Source: Paludibacterium sp. B53371 (lineage in GTDB: Bacteria; Pseudomonadota; Gammaproteobacteria; Burkholderiales; Chromobacteriaceae). Taken from it: a stretch of 64,000 bases of DNA. The notes beneath the pieces were generated by a model. The model did no database searches. It saw only the letters and a program-made list of their open reading frames with translations, and was not told the origin of the DNA. Positions 15,436-24,204 of this stretch are shown in pieces (the first letter of the stretch is position 1; each line of letters begins with the position of its first letter). The translations under genes were made by a program, and so were the position numbers. Location: positions 620,001 through 684,000 of the forward strand of contig NZ_CP069163.1 in assembly GCF_018802765.1 (NCBI RefSeq), given 5' to 3'.

Positions 15436-16491
15436 ATGACACAACTGAAAAACGATCTTTTTTTGCGCGCTTTGCTCAAACAACCGGTCGAGCATACCCC
15501 AGTCTGGATGATGCGCCAGGCAGGGCGCTATCTGCCGGAGTACCGCGCCACCCGGGCCCGCGCCGGCAGTTTTCTCGATCTGTGCAAAAACCCCGAGCTG
15601 GCTTGTGAGGTGACCTTGCAGCCGCTGGATCGTTTTCCGCTCGATGCCGCCATTTTGTTCTCTGACATCCTGACTGTGCCGGATGCCATGGGGCTGGGGC
15701 TGTATTTTGCCGAGGGCGAGGGCCCGAAGTTCGAGCGCCCGCTGCGTGACGAAGCGGCGATCCGCCAGTTGGCGGTGCCCGATCCGGAAGAGGAGCTGGG
15801 CTATGTGATGGCGGCTGTCCGTACTATTCGTCGCGCGCTGGATGGCCGTGTGCCCTTGATCGGCTTTTCCGGCAGTCCGTTCACCCTGGCCTGCTACATG
15901 ATCGAAGGCGGCGGCAGCGACGACTTCCGCCACACCAAGGCGATGCTGTATTCGCGTCCCGAGTTGCTGCATCACATTCTGTCGGTCAATGCCGAGGCGG
16001 TGACGCGCTATCTCAACGCCCAGATCCTGGCCGGTGCTCAGGCCGTGCAGATCTTCGATACCTGGGGAGGGGCGCTGTCCCGTGCCGCCTACCTGGAATT
16101 CTCCCTGCCTTACATGCAACGCATCGTGCAGGGCCTGATTCGCGAGCACGAAGGGCGGCGCGTGCCCTGCATCCTGTTTACCAAGGGCGGCGGCCAGTGG
16201 CTGGAAGCCATGGCAGATAGCGGCGCGGATGCCCTGGGGCTGGACTGGAGTACCGATATCGCCGACGCCCGTCGCCGGGTCGGCGATCGGGTGGCCCTGC
16301 AGGGAAATCTTGATCCTTGCGTGCTTTTTGCCTCTGCGCCGGCGATTGAGGCCGAAGTGGCAAGAATTCTCCAGGCCTACGGCCCGGGCAGCGGCCACGT
16401 TTTCAATCTGGGTCATGGCATTTCCCAGCACGTCGATCCTGAACATGCGGCGGTGCTGGTTGAGGCGGTTCACCGCCTGTCTGCGCACTGA
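15436..16491 (+). CDS. hemE: Uroporphyrinogen decarboxylase
   Basis: Converts uroporphyrinogen III to coproporphyrinogen III in haem synthesis. The protein has 351 residues, usual for the family. Signature 1, [16 protein letters not shown], is near residue 22, and [18 protein letters not shown] lies near residue 140. The C-terminal [18 protein letters not shown] completes the active-site framework. It follows parE by about 60 bases and may be transcribed with it. No clear terminator follows; a GC-rich inverted repeat at 16504-16531 is a weak candidate. Confidence 0.96.
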   Translation: MTQLKNDLFLRALLKQPVEHTPVWMMRQAGRYLPEYRATRARAGSFLDLCKNPELACEVTLQPLDRFPLDAAILFSDILTVPDAMGLGLYFAEGEGPKFERPLRDEAAIRQLAVPDPEEELGYVMAAVRTIRRALDGRVPLIGFSGSPFTLACYMIEGGGSDDFRHTKAMLYSRPELLHHILSVNAEAVTRYLNAQILAGAQAVQIFDTWGGALSRAAYLEFSLPYMQRIVQGLIREHEGRRVPCILFTKGGGQWLEAMADSGADALGLDWSTDIADARRRVGDRVALQGNLDPCVLFASAPAIEAEVARILQAYGPGSGHVFNLGHGISQHVDPEHAAVLVEAVHRLSAH

Positions 16492-16624
16492 TATAGCCTC
16501 AGTACCGCCGTGGTTTTGTCCGCCGCGGCGGTTTGTCGGTCCGCTGGCCGGCCATGGGGTAGTGACTGTTTTTGTCCTGCCCCAATTTACGGATTGACAT
16601 CTGCCCGGTCTGTTGTTCTAAGAG

Positions 16625-16633
16625 TTATGCACA
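16625..16633 (+). promoter_or_regulatory. DnaA-box-like sequence
   Basis: TTATGCACA fits the relaxed DnaA consensus TTATNCACA exactly. It stands on the left side of the AT-rich segment. Confidence 0.45.
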
Positions 16634-16790
16634 CGAGCTAGTCTTTTGCCGTATGCTTGTCAAGCCCCCGGTCGGTCAAAAAACTGCTGTTTGTAAGTCA
16701 TTGAAAAATAAAGCCTTTAACATTTGATTAATTTTTGTGCAATCTGTTGGTCGTGTGTCTGACCCTCGGTTTTGAGCCCTGGCGCAAGGG

Positions 16791-16824
16791 TTATGCACAA
16801 AGTTGTCCACAGAGGCTGTGCACA
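16791..16824 (+). promoter_or_regulatory. Cluster of three DnaA-box-like sequences upstream of priA
   Basis: TTATGCACA (16791-16799, exact match to TTATNCACA), TTGTCCACA (16803-16811, one mismatch) and CTGTGCACA (16816-16824, two mismatches; its CTGTGCACAG is itself a palindrome) are in tandem on the same strand within 34 bases. The spacing is regular, at 12 to 13 bases between starts. The cluster overlaps the presumed leader of priA. Confidence 0.45.
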
Positions 16825-16838
16825 GGAAAGGCAAAGCC

Positions 16839-19052
16839 TTGTCGGAGCTAGATTTGCAGCCGGACAGCCCGCCTGCGTCCCCATCGCTTTCGGTAGAGGT
16901 AGCACTGGACGTCCCTTTGTGGACCACCTTCCATTACCTGACCGAACAGCCCCTTTTGCGTGGTCAGCGCGTTCAGGTTTCCTTCGGTTCGCGACGCATG
17001 TGTGGCGTCGTCACAAATAGTTTCAACGAAAACAAAGATTATGCCTTTCGCATGAAACATGTCGGGGAGGCGTTTGATGAATTGCCGCCCTTGCCGGAAG
17101 ACTTCCTGGCGCTGGTGAACTTCGCCGCCAGTTACTATCACCACCCCTTCGGTCAGACGCTGTTTACCGCTTTGCCGACGGCCTTGCGCGAGCCGCGCGC
17201 CGTGCGCCTGGCCGATCGCCAGGTCTGGCAATTGACACCTGCCGGGCGCGCCGCAGTGATCCCGCCGCGCCACAAAGTACGCTTTGCCCTGTGGCAGGCG
17301 CTGTCTCAGGGGGATTTGACCCCCGAGGCTGTACGTGAGCTGGCGCCCGGGGGCGCGGCCATCCTGAGGCAATGGCAGCAGGACGGCTGGGTTCGGCGTG
17401 CGACACCTGCGGCCGGGGCGGCGCAGGTTCAGGGTGCCATGCCGCTGACGGCTGAACAGCAGGCCGCATTCGACACCATCCAGTCAGCTAAGGCGCCCTG
17501 CAAGCCCTGGGTACTGCATGGCGTCACCGGTAGTGGCAAGACCGAGGTCTACCTGCATTTGATCGAGCAGCAATTGCGTGCCGGTCGTCAGGTGCTGGTG
17601 CTGGTGCCGGAAATCAACCTGACGCCACAGCTGATTGGCCGCTTCGTGCAGCGCTTCCCTCAGACGCCGCTGGCGCTGTTGCACAGCAATGTGGCCGATG
17701 GCGAACGGCTCAATGCCTGGGTGGACGCCTGGCAGGGGCGGGCACGCATTGTCATCGGCACCCGTCTGGCTGTGTTCACCCCCCTGCCGGAGCTGGGCAT
17801 GGTGATCGTCGACGAGGAGCATGACGGCTCGTTCAAGCAGCAGGATGGTCTGCGCTACCATGCACGTGATCTGGCTGTCTGGCGTGCCCACCGTGCGGGT
17901 GTGCCGATCGTGCTGGGCAGTGCCACGCCCTGCCTGGAAACCCTGGCCAATGTCGAGGCGGGTCGCTATCGCCGTCTGGTGCTGGCGGAGCGGGCGCATC
18001 GATCGGCCAGTCTGCCCCAGGTGCGCCTGCTGGATGTGCGCCGTGTCCGGCGCAGCGAGGGCATGTGCGACGAGGTCATGGCGGCGCTGGCCGAACGGGT
18101 GCGCAAGCGGGAGCTGAGTCTGGTGTATATCAACCGCCGGGGCTTTGCCCCGGTCGTGGCCTGCACCGAGTGCGGCTGGATTTCCGGCTGCCCGCGCTGT
18201 AGTGCCAAGCTGGTGGTCCATCTGCTGGAACGCAAGCTGCGCTGCCACCATTGTGGCTGGGAGGAGCCGGTGCCTCATGTCTGTCCGGAGTGCGGCAACA
18301 CGGACATCAAGCCGCTGGGTGAGGGGACGCAGCGTCTGGAGGCGGCGCTGGCGCGTGCCTTGCCCGGGGCCCGCATCTTGCGCATCGATCGCGACACCAC
18401 GCAGCGACGCGAGGCCTGGCACGAGATTTACCGTCAGGTTCAATCCGGTGAAGTGGATATTCTGGTCGGTACGCAAATGCTGGCCAAGGGGCACGACTTC
18501 GGTGCCTTGAGCCTGGTGGTGATTCTGAATGCGGACGGCGCGCTGTATTCGGCCGACTTCCGTGCCTCGGAGCGCTTGTTTGCCCAGTTGATGCAGGTCG
18601 CCGGTCGTGCGGGGCGGGCGGACCGTCCGGGCGAGGTCTTGCTGCAGACGCAGTGGCCTGAGCATCCGCTGTATCAGGCACTGGTGGCGCATGATTTTGA
18701 CCACTATGCCCGGGTTCTGCTGGATGAACGGCGCCAGGCCGGCTTTCCGCCCGCCACGTTTCAGGCGCAGCTGCGTGCCGATGCCCCGACGCTGGCCGAG
18801 GCGACCGCCTTTTTGCAGGATATTCGCGCCCGGCTGGCGCCGCAGGCGCAACAGGCCGGCGTCATGCTGTGCGGGCCGGCACCGGCCCTGATGGTGCGTC
18901 TGGCCAATCGCGAAAGGGCACAGCTGGTGCTGGAGTCTGCCGAGCGCAGCGGCTTGCATCAGTTATTGAATCATTTGACGGTCTGGTTGCCGGAGCAGGC
19001 CAGTGGACGAGGTTTGCGCTGGTCTCTGGACGTCGATCCACAGGAAACATGA
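16839..19052 (+). CDS. priA: Primosomal protein N' (replication restart helicase)
   Basis: DEXH helicase that reloads the replisome at stalled forks. Walker A is GVTGSGKTEVYL, and the Walker B/DEXH region is IVDEEHDGSFKQQ. The zinc-binding cysteines unique to PriA are CTECGWISGCPRC and CHHCGWEEPVPHVCPECG. An N-terminal DNA-binding region begins DVPLWTTFHYL. The reading frame has no convincing ATG at its head. The TTG at 16839 is preferred because AGGAAAGG lies seven bases before it, giving 737 residues; GTG 16818 and TTG 16803 are alternatives. The stop overlaps the dacB start, so the two are probably co-transcribed. Confidence 0.94.
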   Translation: MSELDLQPDSPPASPSLSVEVALDVPLWTTFHYLTEQPLLRGQRVQVSFGSRRMCGVVTNSFNENKDYAFRMKHVGEAFDELPPLPEDFLALVNFAASYYHHPFGQTLFTALPTALREPRAVRLADRQVWQLTPAGRAAVIPPRHKVRFALWQALSQGDLTPEAVRELAPGGAAILRQWQQDGWVRRATPAAGAAQVQGAMPLTAEQQAAFDTIQSAKAPCKPWVLHGVTGSGKTEVYLHLIEQQLRAGRQVLVLVPEINLTPQLIGRFVQRFPQTPLALLHSNVADGERLNAWVDAWQGRARIVIGTRLAVFTPLPELGMVIVDEEHDGSFKQQDGLRYHARDLAVWRAHRAGVPIVLGSATPCLETLANVEAGRYRRLVLAERAHRSASLPQVRLLDVRRVRRSEGMCDEVMAALAERVRKRELSLVYINRRGFAPVVACTECGWISGCPRCSAKLVVHLLERKLRCHHCGWEEPVPHVCPECGNTDIKPLGEGTQRLEAALARALPGARILRIDRDTTQRREAWHEIYRQVQSGEVDILVGTQMLAKGHDFGALSLVVILNADGALYSADFRASERLFAQLMQVAGRAGRADRPGEVLLQTQWPEHPLYQALVAHDFDHYARVLLDERRQAGFPPATFQAQLRADAPTLAEATAFLQDIRARLAPQAQQAGVMLCGPAPALMVRLANRERAQLVLESAERSGLHQLLNHLTVWLPEQASGRGLRWSLDVDPQET

Positions 19053-20443
19053 TGAGAAAACCGAAGATGCGCCAGAAATTGATCATGCTCGCCAGCGGAA
19101 TGCTGATTAGTCTGTCAGCCCATGCGCTGGATCTGCACGGTCTGCCCGCTCAGAGCCTGGCCTTGTGGGTCGCCCCGGTGGCCTCCGCCGACGTACAGAC
19201 GGCCTATCGCGCCGATGTGCCAGTCAATCCGGCTTCTACCATGAAACTGTTGACCAGCTGGGTGGCGCTGGAGCGGCTGGGGCCGGACTTTACCTGGCAG
19301 ACGCGTCTGATGGCCAGTGCCCCGGTGAAGGACGGCGTGCTGCAGGGCGATCTCTGGTGGGTGGGTGAGGGGGATCCCCGCTTTTATGCCAGTCGGCTGA
19401 GCGAGTTGCTGACGGGCCTGCGCCAACGCGGCATTGTCGGGGTCGCCGGTCGTCTGATGCAGGATCGCACGGCCTACAGCCGGCTGTCGCAAGCTGATGG
19501 CTTTGATCCGGACGGCGGTGAAAGCTTCATGGCGCCGCCAGATCCGCTGTTGACCAATCTCAATGTGGTCTGGCTGCGATTCTTCAATGATGCGCAAGGG
19601 CCGCGCGTGGTTCTGGATCCGCCGCTGGCCGGCGTGCATGTCCAGGCCAGTCTGACGCGCGGTGGCGACGAGGCTTGCCCGGATGTACGACGCTACGTAC
19701 GCATGGCCGTCACGGGCAGTGATATCCGCGTCAGCGGTGCGCTGCCGCCGGCCTGCGATGGCCGCATGGCCTATCTGCAGCCTCTGGCGCCGGAAACCTT
19801 TGCCGCCGCGGCCTTCCGGGGTCTGTGGCAGGCGCAGGACGGCCGCGGGCTGCAGGGAGATGGCAGTGGCAAGGTGCCGGAGGATGCCCGCGTGCTGGCC
19901 GAGGTGAGTTCCGAACCGCTGGCACGCATCCTGCCGGACATGAACAAATTCAGCAGCAACCCGATGGCGCGTTCGTTGTTCCTGACGTTGGGGCGGCAGT
20001 CGGCGCAGCGTGGCGACACGGTGGCGGATGCCGAGCGTGCCGTCAGACAGACGCTGGCGGCGCACCAGATTCCGGACCAGGGCCTGGTCCTGGAGAATGG
20101 TGCCGGACTGTCGCGTGTCGAGCGCCTGCCGGTCAGTTTGCTGGGCGAGGTATTGCGCACGGCCGCACGTGGCCCGTATGCCTGTGAACTGATGGCCAGC
20201 CTGCCGCTGGCCGGTCAGATGGGCACCCTCAGGCGGCGTTTTGTCGATCTGGGGCCGGCGCTGCGGCTGAAAACGGGAACGCTGAAAGATGTGGTGGCGC
20301 TGGCGGGGTATTGGCAGCGCCGGGATGGTCAGCGTCTGGTGATTGTGGCGGTGGTGAATCATCCGGAGGCCGCCAGTCTCAAGCCGTCGCTGGACGCCGT
20401 GGTACGTGATGCAATTCGGCAGTTTGAGCCAGGCGGGATATAA
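19052..20443 (+). CDS. dacB: D-alanyl-D-alanine carboxypeptidase/endopeptidase (PBP4 family)
   Basis: Low-molecular-weight penicillin-binding protein that trims or cleaves peptidoglycan cross-links in the periplasm. It has a signal peptide (residues about 1-25, site after SAHA). The three active-site motifs are STMK (Ser62, Lys65), SSN in KFSSNPMAR, and KTG in LRLKTGTLKD. The large insertion between motifs 1 and 2 is typical of the PBP4 class. Two overlapping ATGs exist at 19049 and 19052; the second sits at a better distance from AGGA. The gene overlaps the end of priA by one base. The mature protein should be about 440 residues. Confidence 0.92.
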   Translation: MRKPKMRQKLIMLASGMLISLSAHALDLHGLPAQSLALWVAPVASADVQTAYRADVPVNPASTMKLLTSWVALERLGPDFTWQTRLMASAPVKDGVLQGDLWWVGEGDPRFYASRLSELLTGLRQRGIVGVAGRLMQDRTAYSRLSQADGFDPDGGESFMAPPDPLLTNLNVVWLRFFNDAQGPRVVLDPPLAGVHVQASLTRGGDEACPDVRRYVRMAVTGSDIRVSGALPPACDGRMAYLQPLAPETFAAAAFRGLWQAQDGRGLQGDGSGKVPEDARVLAEVSSEPLARILPDMNKFSSNPMARSLFLTLGRQSAQRGDTVADAERAVRQTLAAHQIPDQGLVLENGAGLSRVERLPVSLLGEVLRTAARGPYACELMASLPLAGQMGTLRRRFVDLGPALRLKTGTLKDVVALAGYWQRRDGQRLVIVAVVNHPEAASLKPSLDAVVRDAIRQFEPGGI

Positions 20444-20505
20444 TGATTGATTGTTAATGGCTTGCCCCAATCTGAGAGGGATCAGCCACGTTGCAAGGAA
20501 ACCTC

Positions 20506-20769
20506 ATGAGTCCCGTTGTCATGTATACCACGGCGGTTTGCCCCTATTGCCAGCGCGCCAAGATGCTCCTGGCCAGCAAGGGCGTGACCGATATCCGTGA
20601 AATTCGCGTTGACCTGGATCCGGCCGAGCGCGAAAAGATGATGACCCTGACCGGTCGTCGTACCGTGCCGCAGATTTTCATCGGTGAGACCCATGTGGGG
20701 GGCTGTGATGATCTGATGGCGCTGAACAATGCCGGCAAGCTGGATGTCTTGCTGGGGCAGTCGGCCTGA
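20506..20769 (+). CDS. grxC: Glutaredoxin 3
   Basis: Small dithiol glutaredoxin (87 residues) reduced by glutathione. The active site CPYC is at residues 12-15, followed by the glutathione-binding TVPQIFIG and GGCDDL segments. The ATG at 20506 is preceded by AAGGAAA; an in-frame TTG at 20491 is less likely. It heads the order grxC-secB-(SH3 protein)-gpsA; grxC-secB-gpsA is also common in proteobacteria. A 142-base gap containing a strong inverted repeat separates it from secB. Confidence 0.95.
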   Translation: MSPVVMYTTAVCPYCQRAKMLLASKGVTDIREIRVDLDPAEREKMMTLTGRRTVPQIFIGETHVGGCDDLMALNNAGKLDVLLGQSA

Positions 20770-20779
20770 CGTCGGTGAC

Positions 20780-20829
20780 GCTGGCCGGTCTGGTTTGCCG
20801 TCATCATTCGTGCGATGATGCCGGCCAGC
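20780..20829 (+). repeat. Intergenic hairpin between grxC and secB
   Basis: Two alternative stems share one 3' arm. GCTGGCCGG (20780-20788) can pair with CCGGCCAGC (20821-20829), and GCCGTCATCAT (20797-20807) can pair with ATGATGCCGGC (20815-20825) with one mismatch. No T tract follows, so it is not a standard terminator. It could stabilise the grxC message or modulate read-through into secB. Confidence 0.55.
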
Positions 20830-20911
20830 GAAATAATGCAGTATTCCTACGACAGTTTCCCATCGTTTTGGGCTGTCATTTTTGACCAAACCAGCAGGTG
20901 AGATTCTCAGT

Positions 20912-21376
20912 ATGAGCGAACAGCAAGCGCAGCAAGAGCAACAACAACCGGTCTTCTCCATCGACAAGATCTACGTCAAGGACATGTCGCTGGAAGTGCC
21001 GAATGCACCGGAAGTTTTCCTGGTGCAAGTGCAGCCGGAGATCGACATGCAACTGGCTTCCGAAGCCAAGCAGATCGAAGACGGTTATTTCGATTGCTGC
21101 CTGACCGTGACCGTCACGGCCAAGGTGGATGACAAGACGCTGTTCCTGGCCGAAGTGGCCCAGTCCGGTATCTTCCAGATTCGCAATATTCCGGTTGAAG
21201 ACATCGATCCGATCCTCGGCGTGGCCTGCCCGAACATCCTGTTCCCGTACGCACGTGAAACCGTGTCGAACATCGTCAATCGCGCGGGCTTCCCGCCGGT
21301 TCTGCTGTCGCCGATCAACTTCGAAGCCCTGTACATGCAGCAGCGTGCTGCACAGGCCGAAGCCGGGAACGCCTGA
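20912..21376 (+). CDS. secB: Protein-export chaperone SecB
   Basis: Cytoplasmic chaperone that keeps precursor proteins unfolded and hands them to SecA. It has 154 residues. Family features are [19 protein letters not shown] near the start, SGIFQI, the acidic loop [20 protein letters not shown] and [15 protein letters not shown] near the end. The N-terminal Gln/Glu-rich stretch is usual in betaproteobacteria. Its stop overlaps the start of the next gene, which suggests translational coupling. Confidence 0.96.
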   Translation: MSEQQAQQEQQQPVFSIDKIYVKDMSLEVPNAPEVFLVQVQPEIDMQLASEAKQIEDGYFDCCLTVTVTAKVDDKTLFLAEVAQSGIFQIRNIPVEDIDPILGVACPNILFPYARETVSNIVNRAGFPPVLLSPINFEALYMQQRAAQAEAGNA

Positions 21377-21825
21377 TGACCAGCCGGCGTCTTGCATGGC
21401 TTGTGGCCCTCCTGGCAATGGCCAGTGCGCCCCTGGCGGGCGCACTGGAGTTCCGTTCAGTCAAGGAAACCGGCTCCGTGCTGTACGAGGCGCCGGCATT
21501 GTCGGCTAAAAAGCTGTTTGTCGTCAGCCGCTACTATCCGGTCGAGGTGCTGAATACCCAGGATGCCTGGTCGCGGGTGCGTGATGCGACTGGCGGCATT
21601 GCCTGGTTGCCCAGCGCCGCCTTGTCTGCTCAGCGGACCCTGTTGGTGGTGAATGAGCGGGCCGATGTCCGCGCCAGTGCGGCGTCTAACGCCCAGGTGG
21701 TGTTTTCGGTGCCAAAGAATGGCGTGCTGCAGCTGATTGATCCGCCGGTGAACGGCTGGGTGCATGTCCGCCATCGCGACGGCAGCAGTGGTTACGCCAA
21801 TATTTCCGATCTGTGGGGCCTCTAG
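21376..21825 (+). CDS. Exported bacterial SH3-domain protein
   Basis: A 149-residue protein with a signal peptide ([19 protein letters not shown], probable site after AGA). It has two SH3b-like segments, an imperfect N-terminal one ([14 protein letters not shown] with [16 protein letters not shown]) and a canonical C-terminal one ([20 protein letters not shown] with [17 protein letters not shown]). Such domains usually bind peptidoglycan or cell-wall peptides. The start codon overlaps the secB stop (TGATG), and the stop comes two bases before gpsA, so it is embedded in a secB-gpsA operon. The function is unknown; a periplasmic cell-wall role is an inference. Confidence 0.8.
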   Translation: MTSRRLAWLVALLAMASAPLAGALEFRSVKETGSVLYEAPALSAKKLFVVSRYYPVEVLNTQDAWSRVRDATGGIAWLPSAALSAQRTLLVVNERADVRASAASNAQVVFSVPKNGVLQLIDPPVNGWVHVRHRDGSSGYANISDLWGL

Positions 21826-21826
21826 C

Positions 21827-22816
21827 ATGAAGCTTGCCGTTCTTGGTGCCGGTGCCTGGGGTACGGCCCTGGCGATCTCCTTTGCCCGTCATCATGATGT
21901 CGTGCTGTGGTCGCGCAATGGGGCGCAAGTGGCCGAGCTGGCTGCCAGCCGGGTCAATCAGCGCTACCTGCCCGATGCCCCGTTTCCGGAGCGTCTGACG
22001 CTCAGTGCGGACTTGCCTCGTGCCATTGCCGATGCCGATTTGCTGTTGATTGCCACGCCGATCGCCGGCCTGCGCCCGGTGTTGCGGGCGCTCAAGGCCT
22101 GTGCGGGGACGCTGGCACCGGTACTCTGGGCCTGCAAGGGCTTCGAGGCGGGTTCCAGCCTGCTGCCGCACCAGGTGGTAGCGGAAGAGTTGCCGCCGCA
22201 GCATCCCTGCGGAGTGCTGTCCGGACCGAGCTTTGCCCGCGAAGTCGCGGCCGGCCTGCCGGCGGCGGTGACCATTGCCTCGGATGACGCGGCCTTTGCC
22301 GAGCGCATTGTGCGAGAGTGGCACAGTCCGCTGCTGCGTCTCTATGCCAATGATGACCTGATCGGGGTAGAGGTTGGCGGCGCAGTCAAGAATGTCATGG
22401 CGATTGCCACCGGGGTGGCCGATGGTCTGGGATTTGGCCTGAATACCCGTGCGGCACTGATTACCCGCGGGCTGGCCGAGATTACCCGCCTGGCCATGGC
22501 GCTGGGGGCCAGCCAGAAAACCATGATGGGGCTGGCTGGCATGGGGGATCTGATCCTCACCTGTACCGGTGCCCTGTCGCGCAACCGTCAGGTTGGCCTG
22601 CGTCTGGCCGAAGGTTTGCCGCTGAGCCAGATTCTCGATGAGCTTGGCCATGTGGCCGAAGGGGTGCCCACCGCCCGCGAGGTGCTGACTATGGCCGAAA
22701 GGCTGGAGGTGGACATGCCGATCACGGCCGCGGTCTGCGGCCTGCTGTATTACGGCGCCGAGCCGGCACAAGTGGTGGATGAGTTGTTGAGCCGTTCGCC
22801 CAAGTCCGAATCCTGA
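21827..22816 (+). CDS. gpsA: Glycerol-3-phosphate dehydrogenase [NAD(P)+]
   Basis: Reduces dihydroxyacetone phosphate to sn-glycerol 3-phosphate for phospholipid synthesis. The 329-residue protein opens with the Rossmann motif [11 protein letters not shown]. It carries the family segments [15 protein letters not shown], the catalytic lysine in [13 protein letters not shown], and [14 protein letters not shown]. It is the last gene of the grxC-secB-SH3-gpsA run and is followed by a hairpin. The ATG at 21827 is taken because translation upstream of it is the SH3 gene in another frame. Confidence 0.96.
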   Translation: MKLAVLGAGAWGTALAISFARHHDVVLWSRNGAQVAELAASRVNQRYLPDAPFPERLTLSADLPRAIADADLLLIATPIAGLRPVLRALKACAGTLAPVLWACKGFEAGSSLLPHQVVAEELPPQHPCGVLSGPSFAREVAAGLPAAVTIASDDAAFAERIVREWHSPLLRLYANDDLIGVEVGGAVKNVMAIATGVADGLGFGLNTRAALITRGLAEITRLAMALGASQKTMMGLAGMGDLILTCTGALSRNRQVGLRLAEGLPLSQILDELGHVAEGVPTAREVLTMAERLEVDMPITAAVCGLLYYGAEPAQVVDELLSRSPKSES

Positions 22817-22825
22817 TCCTGAATT

Positions 22826-22858
22826 CATGCCCGCCGTGTTGCGGCGGGCATGTCTTGT
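22826..22858 (+). terminator. Terminator after gpsA
   Basis: CATGCCCGCC / GGCGGGCATG stem with a short loop, followed by TCTTGTTTT. It separates gpsA from the converging efflux gene. Confidence 0.7.
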
Positions 22859-22881
22859 TTTGCCTCCCTTTTTGTCCAGTC

Positions 22882-24084
22882 TCAGGGCTTTGCCGCCGTC
22901 GCGGCGGGACGAGCCATGCGCAGCAGCAGCCAGGAGAGTAGCGGCGCTGTCAGCATGAGAAGCTGCAGTGGCCATAATCTGTCGTGGGGCAGCAGGCTGA
23001 TCAGTTGTGTGACGCAGGCTGCCCCGCCCAGCTGCAGGCAGCCATACAGAGCCGCCGCTGAGCCGGCGATATGTCCGACGGACGAGAAGGCCAGCGCATT
23101 GGTATTGGGCCAGACCAGTGCCGCGCCGAACCAGTACACCATCAAGGCCAGCACCAGGCCACCCAGACCCAGCGGCAGCCAGGACAGCGCCAGCATCAGC
23201 AGGGCGCCTGCCAGCATGCAGGCGAGGGCCAGCTGCAGCATGCCTGTCAGTCCCCGTTGCTTGACCAGCCTGCCGTTGCACCAGGCGGCCAGCCCATAAC
23301 ACAGTCCGCCCCCTGCGCCGGTCAGCCAGCCAAAGAACACACCAGATTGCCCGTATTGGCTGGTCAGCAGTACCGGACCCATGCTGAACCAGGCGAAATA
23401 ACTGCCATAACAAACAAACGTCATCAGTGCCACCCGCAGAAATGCCCGGGTGCGCAGCAGTTCGGCATAGCCTTGCCACAGTCCTGACAGACTCAGCGCC
23501 TGCCGATGGTGGCTGGCCTGGGTTTCCTGAAAGGCAAAGTGCAAAACAGCCAGCGCCAGCAGGGCATAGCCCAGTAAAAAAACAAAATTGGCCCGCCAAC
23601 TGATCAGGTGGCTCAGATAGGCACCGATCAGCGGCGCTGCCGGCATGATGAACAGGATCAGGACGACAAAATAGGAGGCGTAGCGCGACAAGGCTTCGCC
23701 ACTGAACAGGTCGCGGAACACCGCGCGCCAGATGGCGGCACAGGCGCCGGCCCCGGCCCCCTGGATGGCTCTGGCCAGCAGCAGAGCGTCGATGGATGGG
23801 GCCAGCGCCGCCAGCAAACTGCCTGCCATGGCGATCAGGCAGCCCAGGGCCAGCACCCGGCGACGTCCAAGCATGTCGGACAGCGGGCCATAGCCCAGCT
23901 GCGACAAGGACAGGGTGGCCATGTACACCGCCATGCTGAGCTGCACTTGCCCGATGCTGACGCGGAAGTCACGGGCGATGGCCGGCAGGGCCGGGGCATA
24001 GACATCGGCGGCCAATTGCGCAAAGCAGGCAATCAGCACGATGGCGGCTAACTGGCGCCACTGAATGGGAGGGGCAGACTTCAT
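22882..24084 (-). CDS. Bcr/CflA family multidrug efflux MFS transporter
   Basis: An inner-membrane drug:proton antiporter of about 400 residues with twelve predicted membrane helices. The MFS motif between helices 2 and 3 is GPLSDMLGRRRVL. The segment DVYAPALPAIARDF is characteristic of Bcr/CflA members (bicyclomycin or chloramphenicol resistance, sulfonamide efflux). The ATG at 24084 has GAAGG at a good distance; an ATG at 24099 and a TTG at 24102 in the same frame are alternatives. It is divergent from a TetR gene with two palindromes in between, so it is probably the repressed target. The substrate is unknown. Confidence 0.85.
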   Translation of the reverse strand: MKSAPPIQWRQLAAIVLIACFAQLAADVYAPALPAIARDFRVSIGQVQLSMAVYMATLSLSQLGYGPLSDMLGRRRVLALGCLIAMAGSLLAALAPSIDALLLARAIQGAGAGACAAIWRAVFRDLFSGEALSRYASYFVVLILFIMPAAPLIGAYLSHLISWRANFVFLLGYALLALAVLHFAFQETQASHHRQALSLSGLWQGYAELLRTRAFLRVALMTFVCYGSYFAWFSMGPVLLTSQYGQSGVFFGWLTGAGGGLCYGLAAWCNGRLVKQRGLTGMLQLALACMLAGALLMLALSWLPLGLGGLVLALMVYWFGAALVWPNTNALAFSSVGHIAGSAAALYGCLQLGGAACVTQLISLLPHDRLWPLQLLMLTAPLLSWLLLRMARPAATAAKP

Positions 24085-24105
24085 GTTCTTGGCCTTCATC
24101 AAAAA

Positions 24106-24123
24106 ATTGACTGATCAGTCAAT
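24106..24123. promoter_or_regulatory. TetR operator 1 (perfect palindrome)
   Basis: ATTGACTGATCAGTCAAT is a perfect 18-base palindrome in the divergent promoter region, placed next to the efflux gene start. Its twin lies 43 bases to the right. Confidence 0.75.
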
Positions 24124-24148
24124 CAATGTTGTGCGCACTTTACGCATG

Positions 24149-24166
24149 ATTGACCGATCAGTCAAT
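24149..24166. promoter_or_regulatory. TetR operator 2 (near-perfect palindrome)
   Basis: ATTGACCGATCAGTCAAT differs from operator 1 at one base. It lies about 40 bases before the TetR start codon, where it could autoregulate that gene. Confidence 0.75.
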
Positions 24167-24204
24167 AACGATACAATGACGGATTCTGATGGCGGACAGG
24201 CAGC

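Larger units (their letters stand above)
16492..16838 (+). other. hemE-priA intergenic region with AT-rich segment
   Basis: About 350 bases without a gene. The left part carries a GC-rich inverted repeat around CCGCCGCGGCGG. The centre (about 16675-16750) is clearly AT-rich, with runs such as AAAAAACTG and TTAATTTTTGTG. Flanking it are four sequences resembling DnaA boxes, annotated separately. The right end leads into the priA start. It could be a DnaA-responsive promoter region or a replication-related site; the sequence alone cannot decide. Confidence 0.6.

Noticed and set aside
16492-16838. Chromosomal replication origin
   Set aside because: DnaA-like boxes and an AT-rich segment are present, but dnaA, dnaN, rpmH and gidA are not near, and box number is modest. 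Kept as a finding on DnaA-like sites, not called an origin.
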